DNA from: Massilia sp. PDC64
GTDB taxonomy: Bacteria; Pseudomonadota; Gammaproteobacteria; Burkholderiales; Burkholderiaceae_D
Direction: 5' to 3'
Length of the DNA stretch: 64,000 bases
Assembly (NCBI RefSeq): GCF_900101265.1
Contig: NZ_FMZS01000016.1
Coordinates: 84,030-148,029, forward strand
The notes beneath the pieces are model-generated. The model searched no databases. It saw only the letters and a program-made list of their open reading frames with translations, and had not been told where the DNA came from. Below are positions 18,378 through 26,980 of this stretch, in pieces (position 1 is the stretch's first letter; each line of letters begins with the position of its first letter). The translations under genes and the position numbers were made by a program.

Positions 18378-19994
18378 TCACCGTCCGGGCCGATAACTGC
18401 AGGTCTTCAAGGAACCATGGTCAGGATCGCCGAACGTCGCGTTCGAACAGGTCACGGGACCCGTGAGTACCTTGGTCACGTATTTGCCTTCGGTACCGTA
18501 ACGCACCCGGTTGGTGCCGCTGAGCTGGCAGATGGCGCCCTCGCCCGCGCACGGCGTCCAGGCGCTTGCGGCGGCTTTCGGCGCCGCGGCCGGCGCCGCC
18601 GTGGTGACGCTGGCATAGCTGCAGGTCTTGGGGAGGCCGCGCGCCGGGTCGCCGAACACGGCTGTCGTGCAGGGCGTCGCTGCGGTCACGATCTTCGACG
18701 TGTACAGTCCCTTGCCGCCGAAGCGCACTTCACGCGTGCCGCTGAACCGGCAGTCCTTGCCTTCGGCGGCGCATTCGGTCCAGGTCACCGCTTTCGCACT
18801 GGACCTGAAGTCCGACAGCGCGAAAGCGCCCAGATCCAGCGCACCGGCCACGGGACGCTCCTCGCCCGACGCGACATCCTTGTACTGCCCGGTCGGCGCC
18901 AGCGCCACGCCGGCGGCCGACTTGCCCGGATCGGTGCCCGCGCCGATCACGAGCGCGCTGGCGAAGCGTCGCAGACTGGCGGTCGAGCGGTCGGCGCTGT
19001 CCGGCGCGAACGCGCGGTAGTTATTCTTCAGTACCGCGGAGGCCTGGGTGCTGAGTATCCCGTTGCCCACGAAAATATTGTTCTGGATGAGCGCGGGCGT
19101 CGACACCTTGCCGCTGACGAACAGGAACGTCCCGCCGGCGAAGTCGTTCACGACCGTGTTGTTGACGAAGTACAGGTCCTGGCCCGGATTAGTCGCACCT
19201 TCCTCGCCGTACGCCACGATGGCCGGGTTCTGGTTGGCGGCCGGCTGCTGGATGACGTTGCCGATGACGTAGGAGGTGCCTGCGTTCGGGAGGTCGATCT
19301 CGTAGCTTGGCTGGCCCGACGCGGTGCTGCCGTGTTCGCCCGGATTCGTGCTCGAGAAGCGGTTGTAGACGATCGTGTTCGTCACCGCGCGCGACTTCAG
19401 GTTGTGGCCGACGTTCGCATCGTGCGAATAGCTGTAGCGGAACGTCAGGCTCCTGACCTTGCCGATGTACAGGTTGTGGGTCTGGCCGTCGCCGCGGCCG
19501 TTGTGGCCGAACTCCGTGTATTCGATCAGGATGTCGCTGTTCGGGTTGGCATTGGCCAGGATGCCGTTCTCGTTATCGTGGATGAACGAATTACGCAGCG
19601 TAAAACCCGCACCCTGCAGGCGGAAGGCGGCGCCATTGCCGTCCATGACCTTCGCACCGAACATTTCGACGTTGTCGACGGTCAGGTTGTTGCCGTTGAC
19701 GACCCAGATACCCTTGTCGGCGGCGTTCTTGCCGGCGGCGTCGATCTTCGGACGGCCGTTGACGCCGCGGATGGTCAGGTCGTGGCGATTGATGCTGCAG
19801 GCGTCGCCGCTGTACGTCGTGTTGCCGGTGATTTCGATGACGTCGCCGTCGCGGGCAGCGCCGATGGCCGCGCACGGTGCGGAATAAGCCTTGCCGGGGC
19901 CGACGGACAGTGTGGCGGCCGAAGCGCTGCCGATGACGGCTGCGGCCAGACACATGGCCGACATCGCGCCGGATACGATGTGCTTGCTATGCAT
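18378..19994 (-). CDS. Secreted right-handed beta-helix protein with two C-terminal repeats
   Basis: A 538-residue exported protein. The signal peptide covers residues 1-27 (...AAAVIGSASAA). Residues ~30-400 are a parallel beta-helix (repeated strands such as 'NNLTVDNVEMFGAK', 'FTLRNSFIHDNENGILA', 'VRSLTFRYSYSHDANVGHNLKSR'), as in pectate lyases and other polysaccharide lyases. At residues ~415-475 and ~480-538 are two tandem copies of a domain with the pattern WTxCAxEG...CxxSGTxxVRxGxxGxYxxK...FGDPxxGxxKTCSY. Each has four Cys. These may be carbohydrate-binding. No classic catalytic set could be fixed, so lyase activity is uncertain. The start ATG lacks a clear ribosome site. Confidence 0.75.
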   Translation of the reverse strand: MHSKHIVSGAMSAMCLAAAVIGSASAATLSVGPGKAYSAPCAAIGAARDGDVIEITGNTTYSGDACSINRHDLTIRGVNGRPKIDAAGKNAADKGIWVVNGNNLTVDNVEMFGAKVMDGNGAAFRLQGAGFTLRNSFIHDNENGILANANPNSDILIEYTEFGHNGRGDGQTHNLYIGKVRSLTFRYSYSHDANVGHNLKSRAVTNTIVYNRFSSTNPGEHGSTASGQPSYEIDLPNAGTSYVIGNVIQQPAANQNPAIVAYGEEGATNPGQDLYFVNNTVVNDFAGGTFLFVSGKVSTPALIQNNIFVGNGILSTQASAVLKNNYRAFAPDSADRSTASLRRFASALVIGAGTDPGKSAAGVALAPTGQYKDVASGEERPVAGALDLGAFALSDFRSSAKAVTWTECAAEGKDCRFSGTREVRFGGKGLYTSKIVTAATPCTTAVFGDPARGLPKTCSYASVTTAAPAAAPKAAASAWTPCAGEGAICQLSGTNRVRYGTEGKYVTKVLTGPVTCSNATFGDPDHGSLKTCSYRPGR

Positions 19995-20090
19995 GAGCGG
20001 AGAATAGCACGGTTCGGCACGGCGCCGTCTTACCGATGCGTGACAATCCACGTACTTCCCGGCCGGGATTTCCGTTAATCTTCTAACCCC

Positions 20091-20828
20091 ATGAAAACCT
20101 TCGTCAAACTCGTGTTGTTCGCGTCGGCACTGGCCGTTCCCGTCCGCGCACTGTGCTCGTCCGCCTGGGTGGCCCGCGCCTTCGTGGGCGCGCAGGGCTA
20201 TGTGCAGATCGACGACGGCGTGTATGCCGCGCGGGACCTGCCGCTCGAGGAGCGCCGGCGCGCCCTGACCGCCCTGCGCGCGGCCCGCGGGCGTATCGCC
20301 GCGACGTTCGGCATGCCGGTGGCGCGGCCGACGACGATTATCGCGGCCGATGACCGGGAAGCGGCGCGCCTCGGGCTGGTGGGCAACGTCCCCGGCACGG
20401 CGTTCATCTCGCCGCTGCGCACCGAGGTGGTTCTGAACCTGGCGCACTTCAGCATCGACGTCACGGCCCACGAACTGGTCCATGCCGAAGTGGCGCAACG
20501 TCTCGGGTTCTGGACCCGCGCCGTCAAGTTGCCGGTGTGGTTCGACGAAGGCGTCGCCGTCCAGCTCGACCGGCGCGATCCTTACCTCATCGATTGCGGC
20601 GCCGTCGGCGCACAGCGCATCCGCGACGTGCGGCAACTGACGACCGTACGGCGTTTCTGGCATGGCGACCGTGGACGGATCATGCGCAACTACCAGGCCG
20701 CCAGGTGCGCGGCGGCCGAAGTGCTCGAGCGGCACCCGCCGCGCACGCTGTACGCGTCGCTGGCGCGGCTGACCCACGGTGAGGAGTTCGACGCCGTGTT
20801 CGGGCCTGACCCGGCCAGTCCACGCTGA
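20091..20828 (+). CDS. Exported zinc metalloprotease-like protein (gluzincin type)
   Basis: A 245-residue protein with a signal peptide (~residues 1-23). The zinc motif HELVH (H127-E128-H131) is followed 22 residues later by WFDEG (E153), the gluzincin third ligand arrangement. It lies 9 bases upstream of lspA in the same direction, so the two are co-transcribed. No propeptide is obvious. The substrate is unknown; a role in envelope protein turnover is inferred only from the company of lspA. Confidence 0.75.
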   Translation: MKTFVKLVLFASALAVPVRALCSSAWVARAFVGAQGYVQIDDGVYAARDLPLEERRRALTALRAARGRIAATFGMPVARPTTIIAADDREAARLGLVGNVPGTAFISPLRTEVVLNLAHFSIDVTAHELVHAEVAQRLGFWTRAVKLPVWFDEGVAVQLDRRDPYLIDCGAVGAQRIRDVRQLTTVRRFWHGDRGRIMRNYQAARCAAAEVLERHPPRTLYASLARLTHGEEFDAVFGPDPASPR

Positions 20829-20837
20829 ACCCAACGA

Positions 20838-21323
20838 ATGGCTTCCTTCATGCCCCTGCTACGCATCGCGATCGCATCGCTTGTCTTCTTTGGCCTCGAC
20901 CGTCTTTCCAAGATCGTCATCGTCGAACGCCTCGACCTGGCGACCCTCCACCACCTCCCCGCCTGGCCGCCCTACCTGAATTTCGTGATGGCCTGGAACA
21001 AGGGTGTCAATTTCGGTTTCCTGAACGGCTTCGATGCCCGCTGGCTGCTCGTCGCGCTCAGTATCGCCGTCTCGCTGGCGCTGGCATCCTGGGCGCGCAA
21101 CAGGTCGGGATGGCCGCTGTTGCTCGCCTGTGGCGCCATCATCGGCGGCGCTCTCGGCAATGCGTACGACCGGATCGTGTACGGCGCGGTGGCCGACTAC
21201 ATCAACGTGAGCTGCTGCGGCATCGCCAACCCGTATTCGTTCAACGTCGCCGACGTGTGGATTTTCGGCGGCGCGCTGTTCCTGGTGCTGGCGAACGATT
21301 TCGGCCGCCGCACGAAAATTTAG
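20838..21323 (+). CDS. lspA: Signal peptidase II (prolipoprotein signal peptidase)
   Basis: Inner-membrane aspartic protease that removes lipoprotein signal peptides; 161 residues and four membrane helices. It has the family motifs GVNFGF (near residue 56), GNAYDRIVYGAVADY with catalytic D120, and FNVADVWI with catalytic D139. The 19-residue spacing of the two Asp residues equals that of characterised enzymes. It is not in the usual ileS-lspA setting and pairs with a metalloprotease, so it may be a second, specialised copy. Confidence 0.9.
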   Translation: MASFMPLLRIAIASLVFFGLDRLSKIVIVERLDLATLHHLPAWPPYLNFVMAWNKGVNFGFLNGFDARWLLVALSIAVSLALASWARNRSGWPLLLACGAIIGGALGNAYDRIVYGAVADYINVSCCGIANPYSFNVADVWIFGGALFLVLANDFGRRTKI

Positions 21324-21393
21324 TTATCGATATCATCCGGTGCGCAGGCTGTGCTAGCATGCGTGCTCGTTCCCATTTCGACCAAGAGCCGCC

Positions 21394-22365
21394 ATGCAGA
21401 TGCCACGCCGTTTCCTCGCCGTTCTCGTCCCTACCCTGTCGATCGCCCTGACCGCGCATGCGGCCGCGCCGGAGACCGGTCGACCGATCTCCACCCGCTT
21501 CAACGCGGACCCTTCGCCGCACTACTTCCCCGCCGCGAAGGGCGACAAGTTCTACCTGTACGCGACGGACGACGCGTCGAACACGGGCAAATACTGGGAT
21601 TCCGTCACGTGGCGCCTGTACACGTCGCCGGACATGAAGACGTGGCGCGACGCGGGCGTGCCGCTGGCCGTCACCGTGTTCAAGTGGGCGCGGCCCGATG
21701 CGAAGGCATGGGCGCCGGAAGCGGCCTACCGCAACGGCAAGTATTATTTCTATGCGCCCGTCGGCGGCGACAAGATCGGCGTGGCCGTGTCGGACCGGCC
21801 GGACGGCGGCTTCGTCGACGCGCGCAAGGGTCCGCTCGTCGACCGCGAGCGCGACGTGAACGCGGGCGACGAACCGATCGACCCGGCCGTCTTCGTCGAC
21901 AAGGATGGGCAGGCGTACATGTACTTCGGCACGCGCGTACCGAAGGTCGTGAAGCTGAAGCCCGACATGATCTCGCTGGACGGCCCGATCCGCATCGTGA
22001 AGATCGACGGCCTGCCGGCGTCCGACCCGAAGAAGAAATATGGCGAAGCGCCGTTCCTGCACGAGCATAACGGCGTCTACTACTTCTCGTTCTCGTCCGG
22101 CTGGCCCGGCCAGATCCTGTACGCGACCGCGAGCTCGCCGATGGGTCCCTTCACGTACCGCGGCGTCATGATCGACTACCTGAAGATCTCGACGAACCAC
22201 CAGGCCATCCTCGAACACGACGGGAAGAGCTGGGTGTTCTACCACGACGCCCTGCTGCCGGGCGGTGGCGGCTACCGCCGCTCGATCGCCATCGCGCCGC
22301 TGGAATACGGCGCGGACGGCTCGATCAAACAGGTCGCCATCAAGCCCGGCCAGCCGAACGACTGA
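21394..22365 (+). CDS. GH43 family glycosidase (arabinan/xylan type)
   Basis: Secreted five-bladed propeller enzyme, 323 residues with a signal peptide (residues 1-24). The expected catalytic triad of GH43 is visible: D39 (FNADPSPHYF, general base), D163 (EPIDPAVF, pKa modulator) and E218 (KYGEAPF, general acid). 'AWAPEA' near residue 110 is also typical. It likely acts on alpha-L-arabinofuranosyl or beta-xylosyl linkages. The start ATG at 21394 has only a weak ribosome site. It stands alone, 70 bases after lspA, and is convergent with the PspA-like gene. Confidence 0.85.
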   Translation: MQMPRRFLAVLVPTLSIALTAHAAAPETGRPISTRFNADPSPHYFPAAKGDKFYLYATDDASNTGKYWDSVTWRLYTSPDMKTWRDAGVPLAVTVFKWARPDAKAWAPEAAYRNGKYYFYAPVGGDKIGVAVSDRPDGGFVDARKGPLVDRERDVNAGDEPIDPAVFVDKDGQAYMYFGTRVPKVVKLKPDMISLDGPIRIVKIDGLPASDPKKKYGEAPFLHEHNGVYYFSFSSGWPGQILYATASSPMGPFTYRGVMIDYLKISTNHQAILEHDGKSWVFYHDALLPGGGGYRRSIAIAPLEYGADGSIKQVAIKPGQPND

Positions 22366-22380
22366 CCGGGCACGTCATCC

Positions 22381-23145
22381 TCAGGCCGCCGTCTTGCCCG
22401 ACAGGCGCTTGAGGCGTTCCAGCGCGCTCTCGCCGGCCGTCTCGGGCTGGCTGACGGACTTGCGGATCGCATCCAGTTCCGCCTGCTGGTCCAGCGGCTT
22501 CTGGCCGATGTCGGCGACGATGCGCAGGCCGGATGCTTCGTTCGTCACGGCCTGGGCGCGGCGGGTCAGCGCGGACAGCGCCGTCGAGTTGCCGCGCATG
22601 CTCGTGAGGCCGGCCAGCTGTTCCTGGCGCTCGATGCGCAGTTCCTGCAACTCCTTCTGCGCCTTGGCGGAAGCCAGCGCCTGCATCGCCTTCTTCGCCT
22701 GGGCATCGAATTCGGCCAGCTGCTTCGACAGCGCGTCGACGATCTTCTGCAGTTCGTCCATGTACGCCTTCGCATCCGCCTCTTCCTGGATTTCCTGCGG
22801 CAGGCGCGCCTTGTTCGCTTCCAGCTCGTCGCAGAACATCGTCACGGTCGCTTCCGAGATCGTGCCCGCGGCCAGGCGCTCGGCCAGCTTCTCGGCGGCG
22901 CGTTCGTCGTTGGCGATCAGGTTCTGCAGGTTCACCACGTCGCCATGCTCCTTGTCGAACGACGCGCGCGCCGTCGCCAGCAGTTGCGCCGTCTCGCGCA
23001 GGGTGGCGACCAGGCGGTCGCGGTCGGCCTCGGTCGCGGTTTCGGGGTCGAAGTTGGCGATGACTTCGGCGATGCGGTTGCCCAGTGCGCCGAAATGCTT
23101 CGTGACCAGTCGTGCGGTCAGGCCCCATCCACTAGCGTTGCTCAT
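22381..23145 (-). CDS. PspA/IM30-like coiled-coil protein (YjfJ-like)
   Basis: A 254-residue, almost wholly helical protein with long heptad-rich stretches (about residues 40-200), like the phage-shock protein A/Vipp1 family that coats and stabilises the inner membrane. The order with the DUF2491 gene upstream matches the E. coli yjfJ-yjfK pair, so it is closer to YjfJ than to classical PspA. Start ATG with AAAGGAA 5 bases upstream. It is the last gene of a leftward three-gene unit. Confidence 0.75.
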   Translation of the reverse strand: MSNASGWGLTARLVTKHFGALGNRIAEVIANFDPETATEADRDRLVATLRETAQLLATARASFDKEHGDVVNLQNLIANDERAAEKLAERLAAGTISEATVTMFCDELEANKARLPQEIQEEADAKAYMDELQKIVDALSKQLAEFDAQAKKAMQALASAKAQKELQELRIERQEQLAGLTSMRGNSTALSALTRRAQAVTNEASGLRIVADIGQKPLDQQAELDAIRKSVSQPETAGESALERLKRLSGKTAA

Positions 23146-23184
23146 TGTTGTTCCTTTCTGCGGTGAAGAAAACGGTTTATACGG

Positions 23185-23967
23185 TTACTGGATGACGATG
23201 CGTTCCTGCTCGACGGGGATGCCGATCACGAAATCGACGTGAATGCCCCGCTTGCCCGCATCGCCATCGACGCTTTCCACGATCTCCGTCGTGATCAATA
23301 AATATTCGCGGCTGCCGTCCGCCAGCCGGCGCACGTACGGCATGAAATACATTTCCTGGCGCAGGCCGTGCATGCCCGCTGCATCGTCGATGCGCGTCTC
23401 GCGGCCCTTGAACGGACTGGCGAACTGCGCGTCGCCGCCTGCGTCCCGGGTGTAGTCGAGACGGTCCGATTCGCCGAACACGGTCGCCAGTTCTTGCGCC
23501 CCCAGCATGTCGGCCAGTTGTTCGCGCCACAGCGTGTAGCCCGCGTCGCCGAGGCCGTAGCCGGCCACGCCCGTGTAGGCGTCCTGGTCGTCGGCCGTCT
23601 CCGGGATGATGCGCGCCAGTTGGGTGCAGTACAGGACTTCGGCCACCTTGCCGTCGTCGCCGCAGAACACCTGCAGGAATTTTTCGTCCGCCGCGTCGTC
23701 GCCCTTGTCGAGGTACAGGCGGTACAGCTCGGTCTCCGGTTGCAGGCGGATCTGCGACACGGCGAGGATGCGGGTGTCGCCCGCCGCCGGCATCGCGATC
23801 AGCGAACCGTTCGCCTGCGCGCGGATGATCGGCGACATCTGGATCTGCACGACGCTGCCGATGCGCGCACCGAGCGGCGCGTCGTCGTCCGCGCGGGCCT
23901 CGCCCTTCGTCACGCCCTTGTTCGCGGCCACCGCACGCACGTAGCTGAAGACATCCTTCCAGGCCAT
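23185..23967 (-). CDS. DUF2491 (YjfK-like) protein
   Basis: A 260-residue cytoplasmic protein resembling E. coli YjfK ('LGARIGSVVQIQMSPIIRAQANGSLIAMPAAGDTRILAVSQIRL', 'ETELYRLYLDKGD...FLQVF', 'EYLLITTEIVESVDGDAGKRGIHVDFVIGIPVEQERI'). Function is unknown in the family. The start at 23967 is preceded by AAAGGAA; the frame is open further up. It begins 5 bases after the Ser-rich gene and is followed by the PspA-like gene, so the three are likely one operon. Confidence 0.75.
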   Translation of the reverse strand: MAWKDVFSYVRAVAANKGVTKGEARADDDAPLGARIGSVVQIQMSPIIRAQANGSLIAMPAAGDTRILAVSQIRLQPETELYRLYLDKGDDAADEKFLQVFCGDDGKVAEVLYCTQLARIIPETADDQDAYTGVAGYGLGDAGYTLWREQLADMLGAQELATVFGESDRLDYTRDAGGDAQFASPFKGRETRIDDAAGMHGLRQEMYFMPYVRRLADGSREYLLITTEIVESVDGDAGKRGIHVDFVIGIPVEQERIVIQ

Positions 23968-23972
23968 TCTCG

Positions 23973-24737
23973 TCAATTCCTTTCGAACGAATAATTCGGT
24001 TTCTTCGCTTCCCGGCCGCGACGCAGGCGGCGCCACGCGAAATACAGACCCCAGCCGATCAGCGCCAGCACGCACAGGGTCAGGAACACGCCGAGGAACG
24101 ACGTGCCGCTGCCGGACGCAGGCGACGATCCGCCCGCATACCCGCCCGGATACCCGTTGTTGCCCGCATGCGCCCCGCGCGACGCGTTGGCGATCATGGC
24201 GCCCGCGATCACGTGACCGAGGCCGCTGTCCTGGCGTACGACGACCGGCGGCTGCGGTTGCTGCACGGGCGGCGGTGCATACGCCGGCCCGCTGCGGTTC
24301 GACGCGCCCTGCTCGTAGCCCGGCACCGGACGCGTGTCCCGCGCCGCGTCGGCCTGCGCCTGCCGGCGCGCGTCCAGCGTGCGCAGCGCGTTCGCTTCCG
24401 ACGTGTTCTTGTCCAGCTTTTGCGACAGCGCCGAATCCGAATTCTGCGGCGTGGTCGAACCGCGGCCGAACGAGCCGAAACCACCGGACGGTCGGCTCGG
24501 CTGCGCCGGCGCCGCATCTGGCGGCGGCGACGCACGCCGGCTGAACGACCCGAAGCTGGTGCCGGTCGACTTCGCCGACGAATACGACGGCTTTGAGGAC
24601 GACGACGAGCGCTGCGACGAAAAGCCGCTCTTGAAGGAACTCGACGAGGACGGCTTCGCGTCGACGGCGCCGACATGCGCCAACGGGAGCAGCAGGGCCA
24701 GCACGAACGCGACGTTATAGGACTTCAACATGGTCAT
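23973..24737 (-). CDS. Ser/Gly-rich exported protein with C-terminal membrane helix
   Basis: A 254-residue low-complexity protein. A signal peptide (residues 1-27) is followed by a Ser-rich stretch (residues 29-65), a Pro/Gly/Gln-rich middle, and a single membrane helix near residues 213-235, ending in a basic tail (RRLRRGREAKK). It resembles YjfM-type or other surface-stress proteins only in composition. It heads the operon with the DUF2491 and PspA-like genes and is divergent from the CII-like regulator, 76 bases away. Start may be 24737 or 24731. Confidence 0.65.
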   Translation of the reverse strand: MTMLKSYNVAFVLALLLPLAHVGAVDAKPSSSSSFKSGFSSQRSSSSSKPSYSSAKSTGTSFGSFSRRASPPPDAAPAQPSRPSGGFGSFGRGSTTPQNSDSALSQKLDKNTSEANALRTLDARRQAQADAARDTRPVPGYEQGASNRSGPAYAPPPVQQPQPPVVVRQDSGLGHVIAGAMIANASRGAHAGNNGYPGGYAGGSSPASGSGTSFLGVFLTLCVLALIGWGLYFAWRRLRRGREAKKPNYSFERN

Positions 24738-24813
24738 GGCAGCGATCGAAAGTTAGAATGAGCATAACGACCGGGATGGTCGCATGCACCGGTAAAATTA
24801 GCAAAGGAATACC

Positions 24814-25305
24814 ATGACCCGACGTTACCTCGACATGAACCAGCACGATGCCCTGTACACGGTGGCGCGCAAGTACCCGGGCGGCATCGACGCGCTGGCG
24901 CGCGAACTGGACATGTCCGCCAATGTCCTGCGCAACAAGCTGTCGCCCACGATCGCATCGCACTACCCGTCGTTCGAGGAGGTGTCGCTGATCGTCGAGT
25001 GCTGCCACAAGGCGGGCGTGCCGGATGCGCACCTGCCGCTGCACGCGCTGCTGGTGCGCCACGGGATGGCGGCGTTCGTCGTGCCGCAGCCGGAGCAGGC
25101 GCGCCAGGACGACTTGTCGCAGACGGTCTGCCGCGTGATGAGCGACGTGGGCGCCGTGGCCGAGGCGGTGTCGACCGCCCTGCTGGACGGCACCGTCACC
25201 CCGGTCGAGGCCGACCTGATCGAACGTAAATTCCATGCCGCGCTGTCCGCCCTGGGCGCCTGGCGCGCACGTCTGCGCCAGGAGACCGAAGCGGGCATCC
25301 GCTGA
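24814..25305 (+). CDS. Phage regulatory CII (CP76)-like DNA-binding protein
   Basis: A 163-residue protein resembling the phage CII/CP76 regulator family: 'MNQHDALYTVARKYPGGIDALARELDMSANVLRNKLSPTIASHYPSFEEVSLIVECC'. The helix-turn-helix lies around residues 25-45. The C-terminal half is helical. Strong AAAGGAATACC before the ATG. No other phage genes are near, so it is a domesticated regulator or a remnant. It may control the divergent envelope module. Confidence 0.72.
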   Translation: MTRRYLDMNQHDALYTVARKYPGGIDALARELDMSANVLRNKLSPTIASHYPSFEEVSLIVECCHKAGVPDAHLPLHALLVRHGMAAFVVPQPEQARQDDLSQTVCRVMSDVGAVAEAVSTALLDGTVTPVEADLIERKFHAALSALGAWRARLRQETEAGIR

Positions 25306-25740
25306 TCAGGAACGCAGGCGGCGTTCGGGCGCCGCCGCCTGTTCTTCGCGGGCTGCGCTGCGCAGCGAGCGCAGGAACAGCCCGAGGCCGCCGAACGCCA
25401 GCGCAAGAATGCAGATGAGTTCGAACGCCGACATCGTGCGCAGCGACATGTTCACGGACGCGATCACGCCGAACACGAGCGCCGCGAAGGCGCAGATCGA
25501 CAAGAGCCAGCCCAGCACGTTGCGGGCGTTGTAAAAGATCATGGCGATGCCGATCACGAGGGGAATGAGGACGATCCCGCCCGTGATGCCGTAGCCGCCC
25601 ACGCCGAACAGGCGCGTGCCGAGGCCGAAGTTGGAACTCACCACGACGCTGTTGAGCAGCAGGTAGAAGCCCCCGCACATCAGGACCAGCCCCAGGAAGA
25701 ACTGGCCCGTTCCTCCGCTCGTACCCCCCGCACCGTTCAT
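25306..25740 (-). CDS. Four-helix membrane protein, unknown function
   Basis: A 144-residue protein with four hydrophobic segments (about 9-31, 42-64, 68-90, 97-118) and a charged C-terminal tail. GGAGG lies 5 bases before the ATG at 25740. Its stop codon abuts that of the CII-like gene (no gap). I do not recognise a family; by position it could belong to the PspA-like envelope module. Confidence 0.65.
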   Translation of the reverse strand: MNGAGGTSGGTGQFFLGLVLMCGGFYLLLNSVVVSSNFGLGTRLFGVGGYGITGGIVLIPLVIGIAMIFYNARNVLGWLLSICAFAALVFGVIASVNMSLRTMSAFELICILALAFGGLGLFLRSLRSAAREEQAAAPERRLRS

Positions 25741-25837
25741 CGTGTCCTCCGTCCAAAAAAATTGTTGCGACAGCGACAACAATAACAGACTTTCCGGTCA
25801 CAATGCCAGTGTGCCGGGCGGTAAAGCAACGGTTGGA

Positions 25838-26860
25838 TTACCGCTTGGCGTCCGCGACCGGCTCGCCGAAATCCGGCATCCCGTCCGCGCGCCAGCGGAT
25901 CACCTGCGCGCGCGTGTGGCGGTTCGGGTCGTGCAGCGAGTCGCCCTGGATTTCCTTGTAGTTGCGCGCGTGGTAGACCAGCACGTCCGTCTTGCCGTCC
26001 GGCGTCGTCGTGAACGAGTTGTGGCCCGGGCCCCACTGGCCGTTCTTCTCGCTGCTCTTGAAGACGGGTTCGGGCAGCTTGGTCCACGACTTCGCATCGA
26101 GCAGGTCGGCGTCGGCCGGCGCGCTGACCATGCCGAGGCAGTAATTGGCATCCGTCGCGCTGGCGGAGAACGTGACGAACACGCGGCCATGGCTCACCAG
26201 CACGGCCGGGCCCTCGTCGACGGCGAATTTGACTTTCTCCCACGCGTACTCCGGCTTCGTCAGCAGCACGGCCGGGCCCTTGATCGACAGCGGCGTGTCC
26301 ATCTTCGCGAGGTAGATGTTGGTGCCCTTGCTGCCGTCGGGCGCCGTCTGCGTCCACACGAGGTAGCGCTGGCCGCGGTGCTCGAACGTGGTGGCGTCCA
26401 GCGAGAACGATTCCCAGCCCGTCTTGATCTGGCCCCGCTCGACCCACTCGCCCGCGAACGGATCGGCGGACGCGTTTTCCAGCGCGTACAGGCGGATTTC
26501 CCACGGATGCTCCGCGCTGCCGGCCGTGAAATAGATATACCACTTGCCGTCGATGCGGTGCATCTCCGGCGCCCAGATGTGCGCGCCCATCACGCCCGTC
26601 GCGTGCTTGCGCCACACGGTTTTCGCCGGCGCGGCGCCCAGGTCGTCGAGCGAACGGGCGCGGCGGATCTCGATGCGGTCGTATTCCGGCACGGTCGCCG
26701 TATAGTAATACCAGCCGTCCGGCTGCAGGCTCACCTGCGGGTCGGCACGTTGCAAGACGAGCGGATTGTGGAACACGGGTTCGGCCGCATGGGCCGGCGC
26801 GCACGCGGCGGCGACGCACAAGGTCAGCGCCGGCAAGGCGCGAAGGGCAAAACGGTACAT
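25838..26860 (-). CDS. GH43 alpha-L-arabinofuranosidase-like enzyme
   Basis: Secreted GH43 propeller enzyme, 340 residues, signal peptide 1-26. Expected catalytic residues: D40 (QRADPQV, base), D155 (SLDATTF) and E216 (VDEGPAV, acid). 'IWAPEMH' and a late 'GPGHNSF' are typical of exo-acting arabinofuranosidases in this family. It follows the GH2 gene by 120 bases and likely belongs to the leftward TonB receptor-GH2-GH43 unit, removing arabinose side chains. A half-site TGATACCGCC at 26902-26911 upstream resembles the LacI-type sites. Confidence 0.85.
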   Translation of the reverse strand: MYRFALRALPALTLCVAAACAPAHAAEPVFHNPLVLQRADPQVSLQPDGWYYYTATVPEYDRIEIRRARSLDDLGAAPAKTVWRKHATGVMGAHIWAPEMHRIDGKWYIYFTAGSAEHPWEIRLYALENASADPFAGEWVERGQIKTGWESFSLDATTFEHRGQRYLVWTQTAPDGSKGTNIYLAKMDTPLSIKGPAVLLTKPEYAWEKVKFAVDEGPAVLVSHGRVFVTFSASATDANYCLGMVSAPADADLLDAKSWTKLPEPVFKSSEKNGQWGPGHNSFTTTPDGKTDVLVYHARNYKEIQGDSLHDPNRHTRAQVIRWRADGMPDFGEPVADAKR

Positions 26861-26980
26861 CGGGTCTCCAGATAATTAGCGTGGCGGCAGCCTGTGCTGC
26901 ATGATACCGCCCTCTTCGCCCGATTCGGTCGCCTGGCGGAGACCCCGACCCATGAAATTTTTCGCGCGACCGATATTCAT

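Noticed and set aside
20000..20834. N-terminal extension of the beta-helix gene across the metalloprotease gene
   Set aside because: The signal peptide at 19994 marks the true start; the extension is antisense to the metalloprotease.
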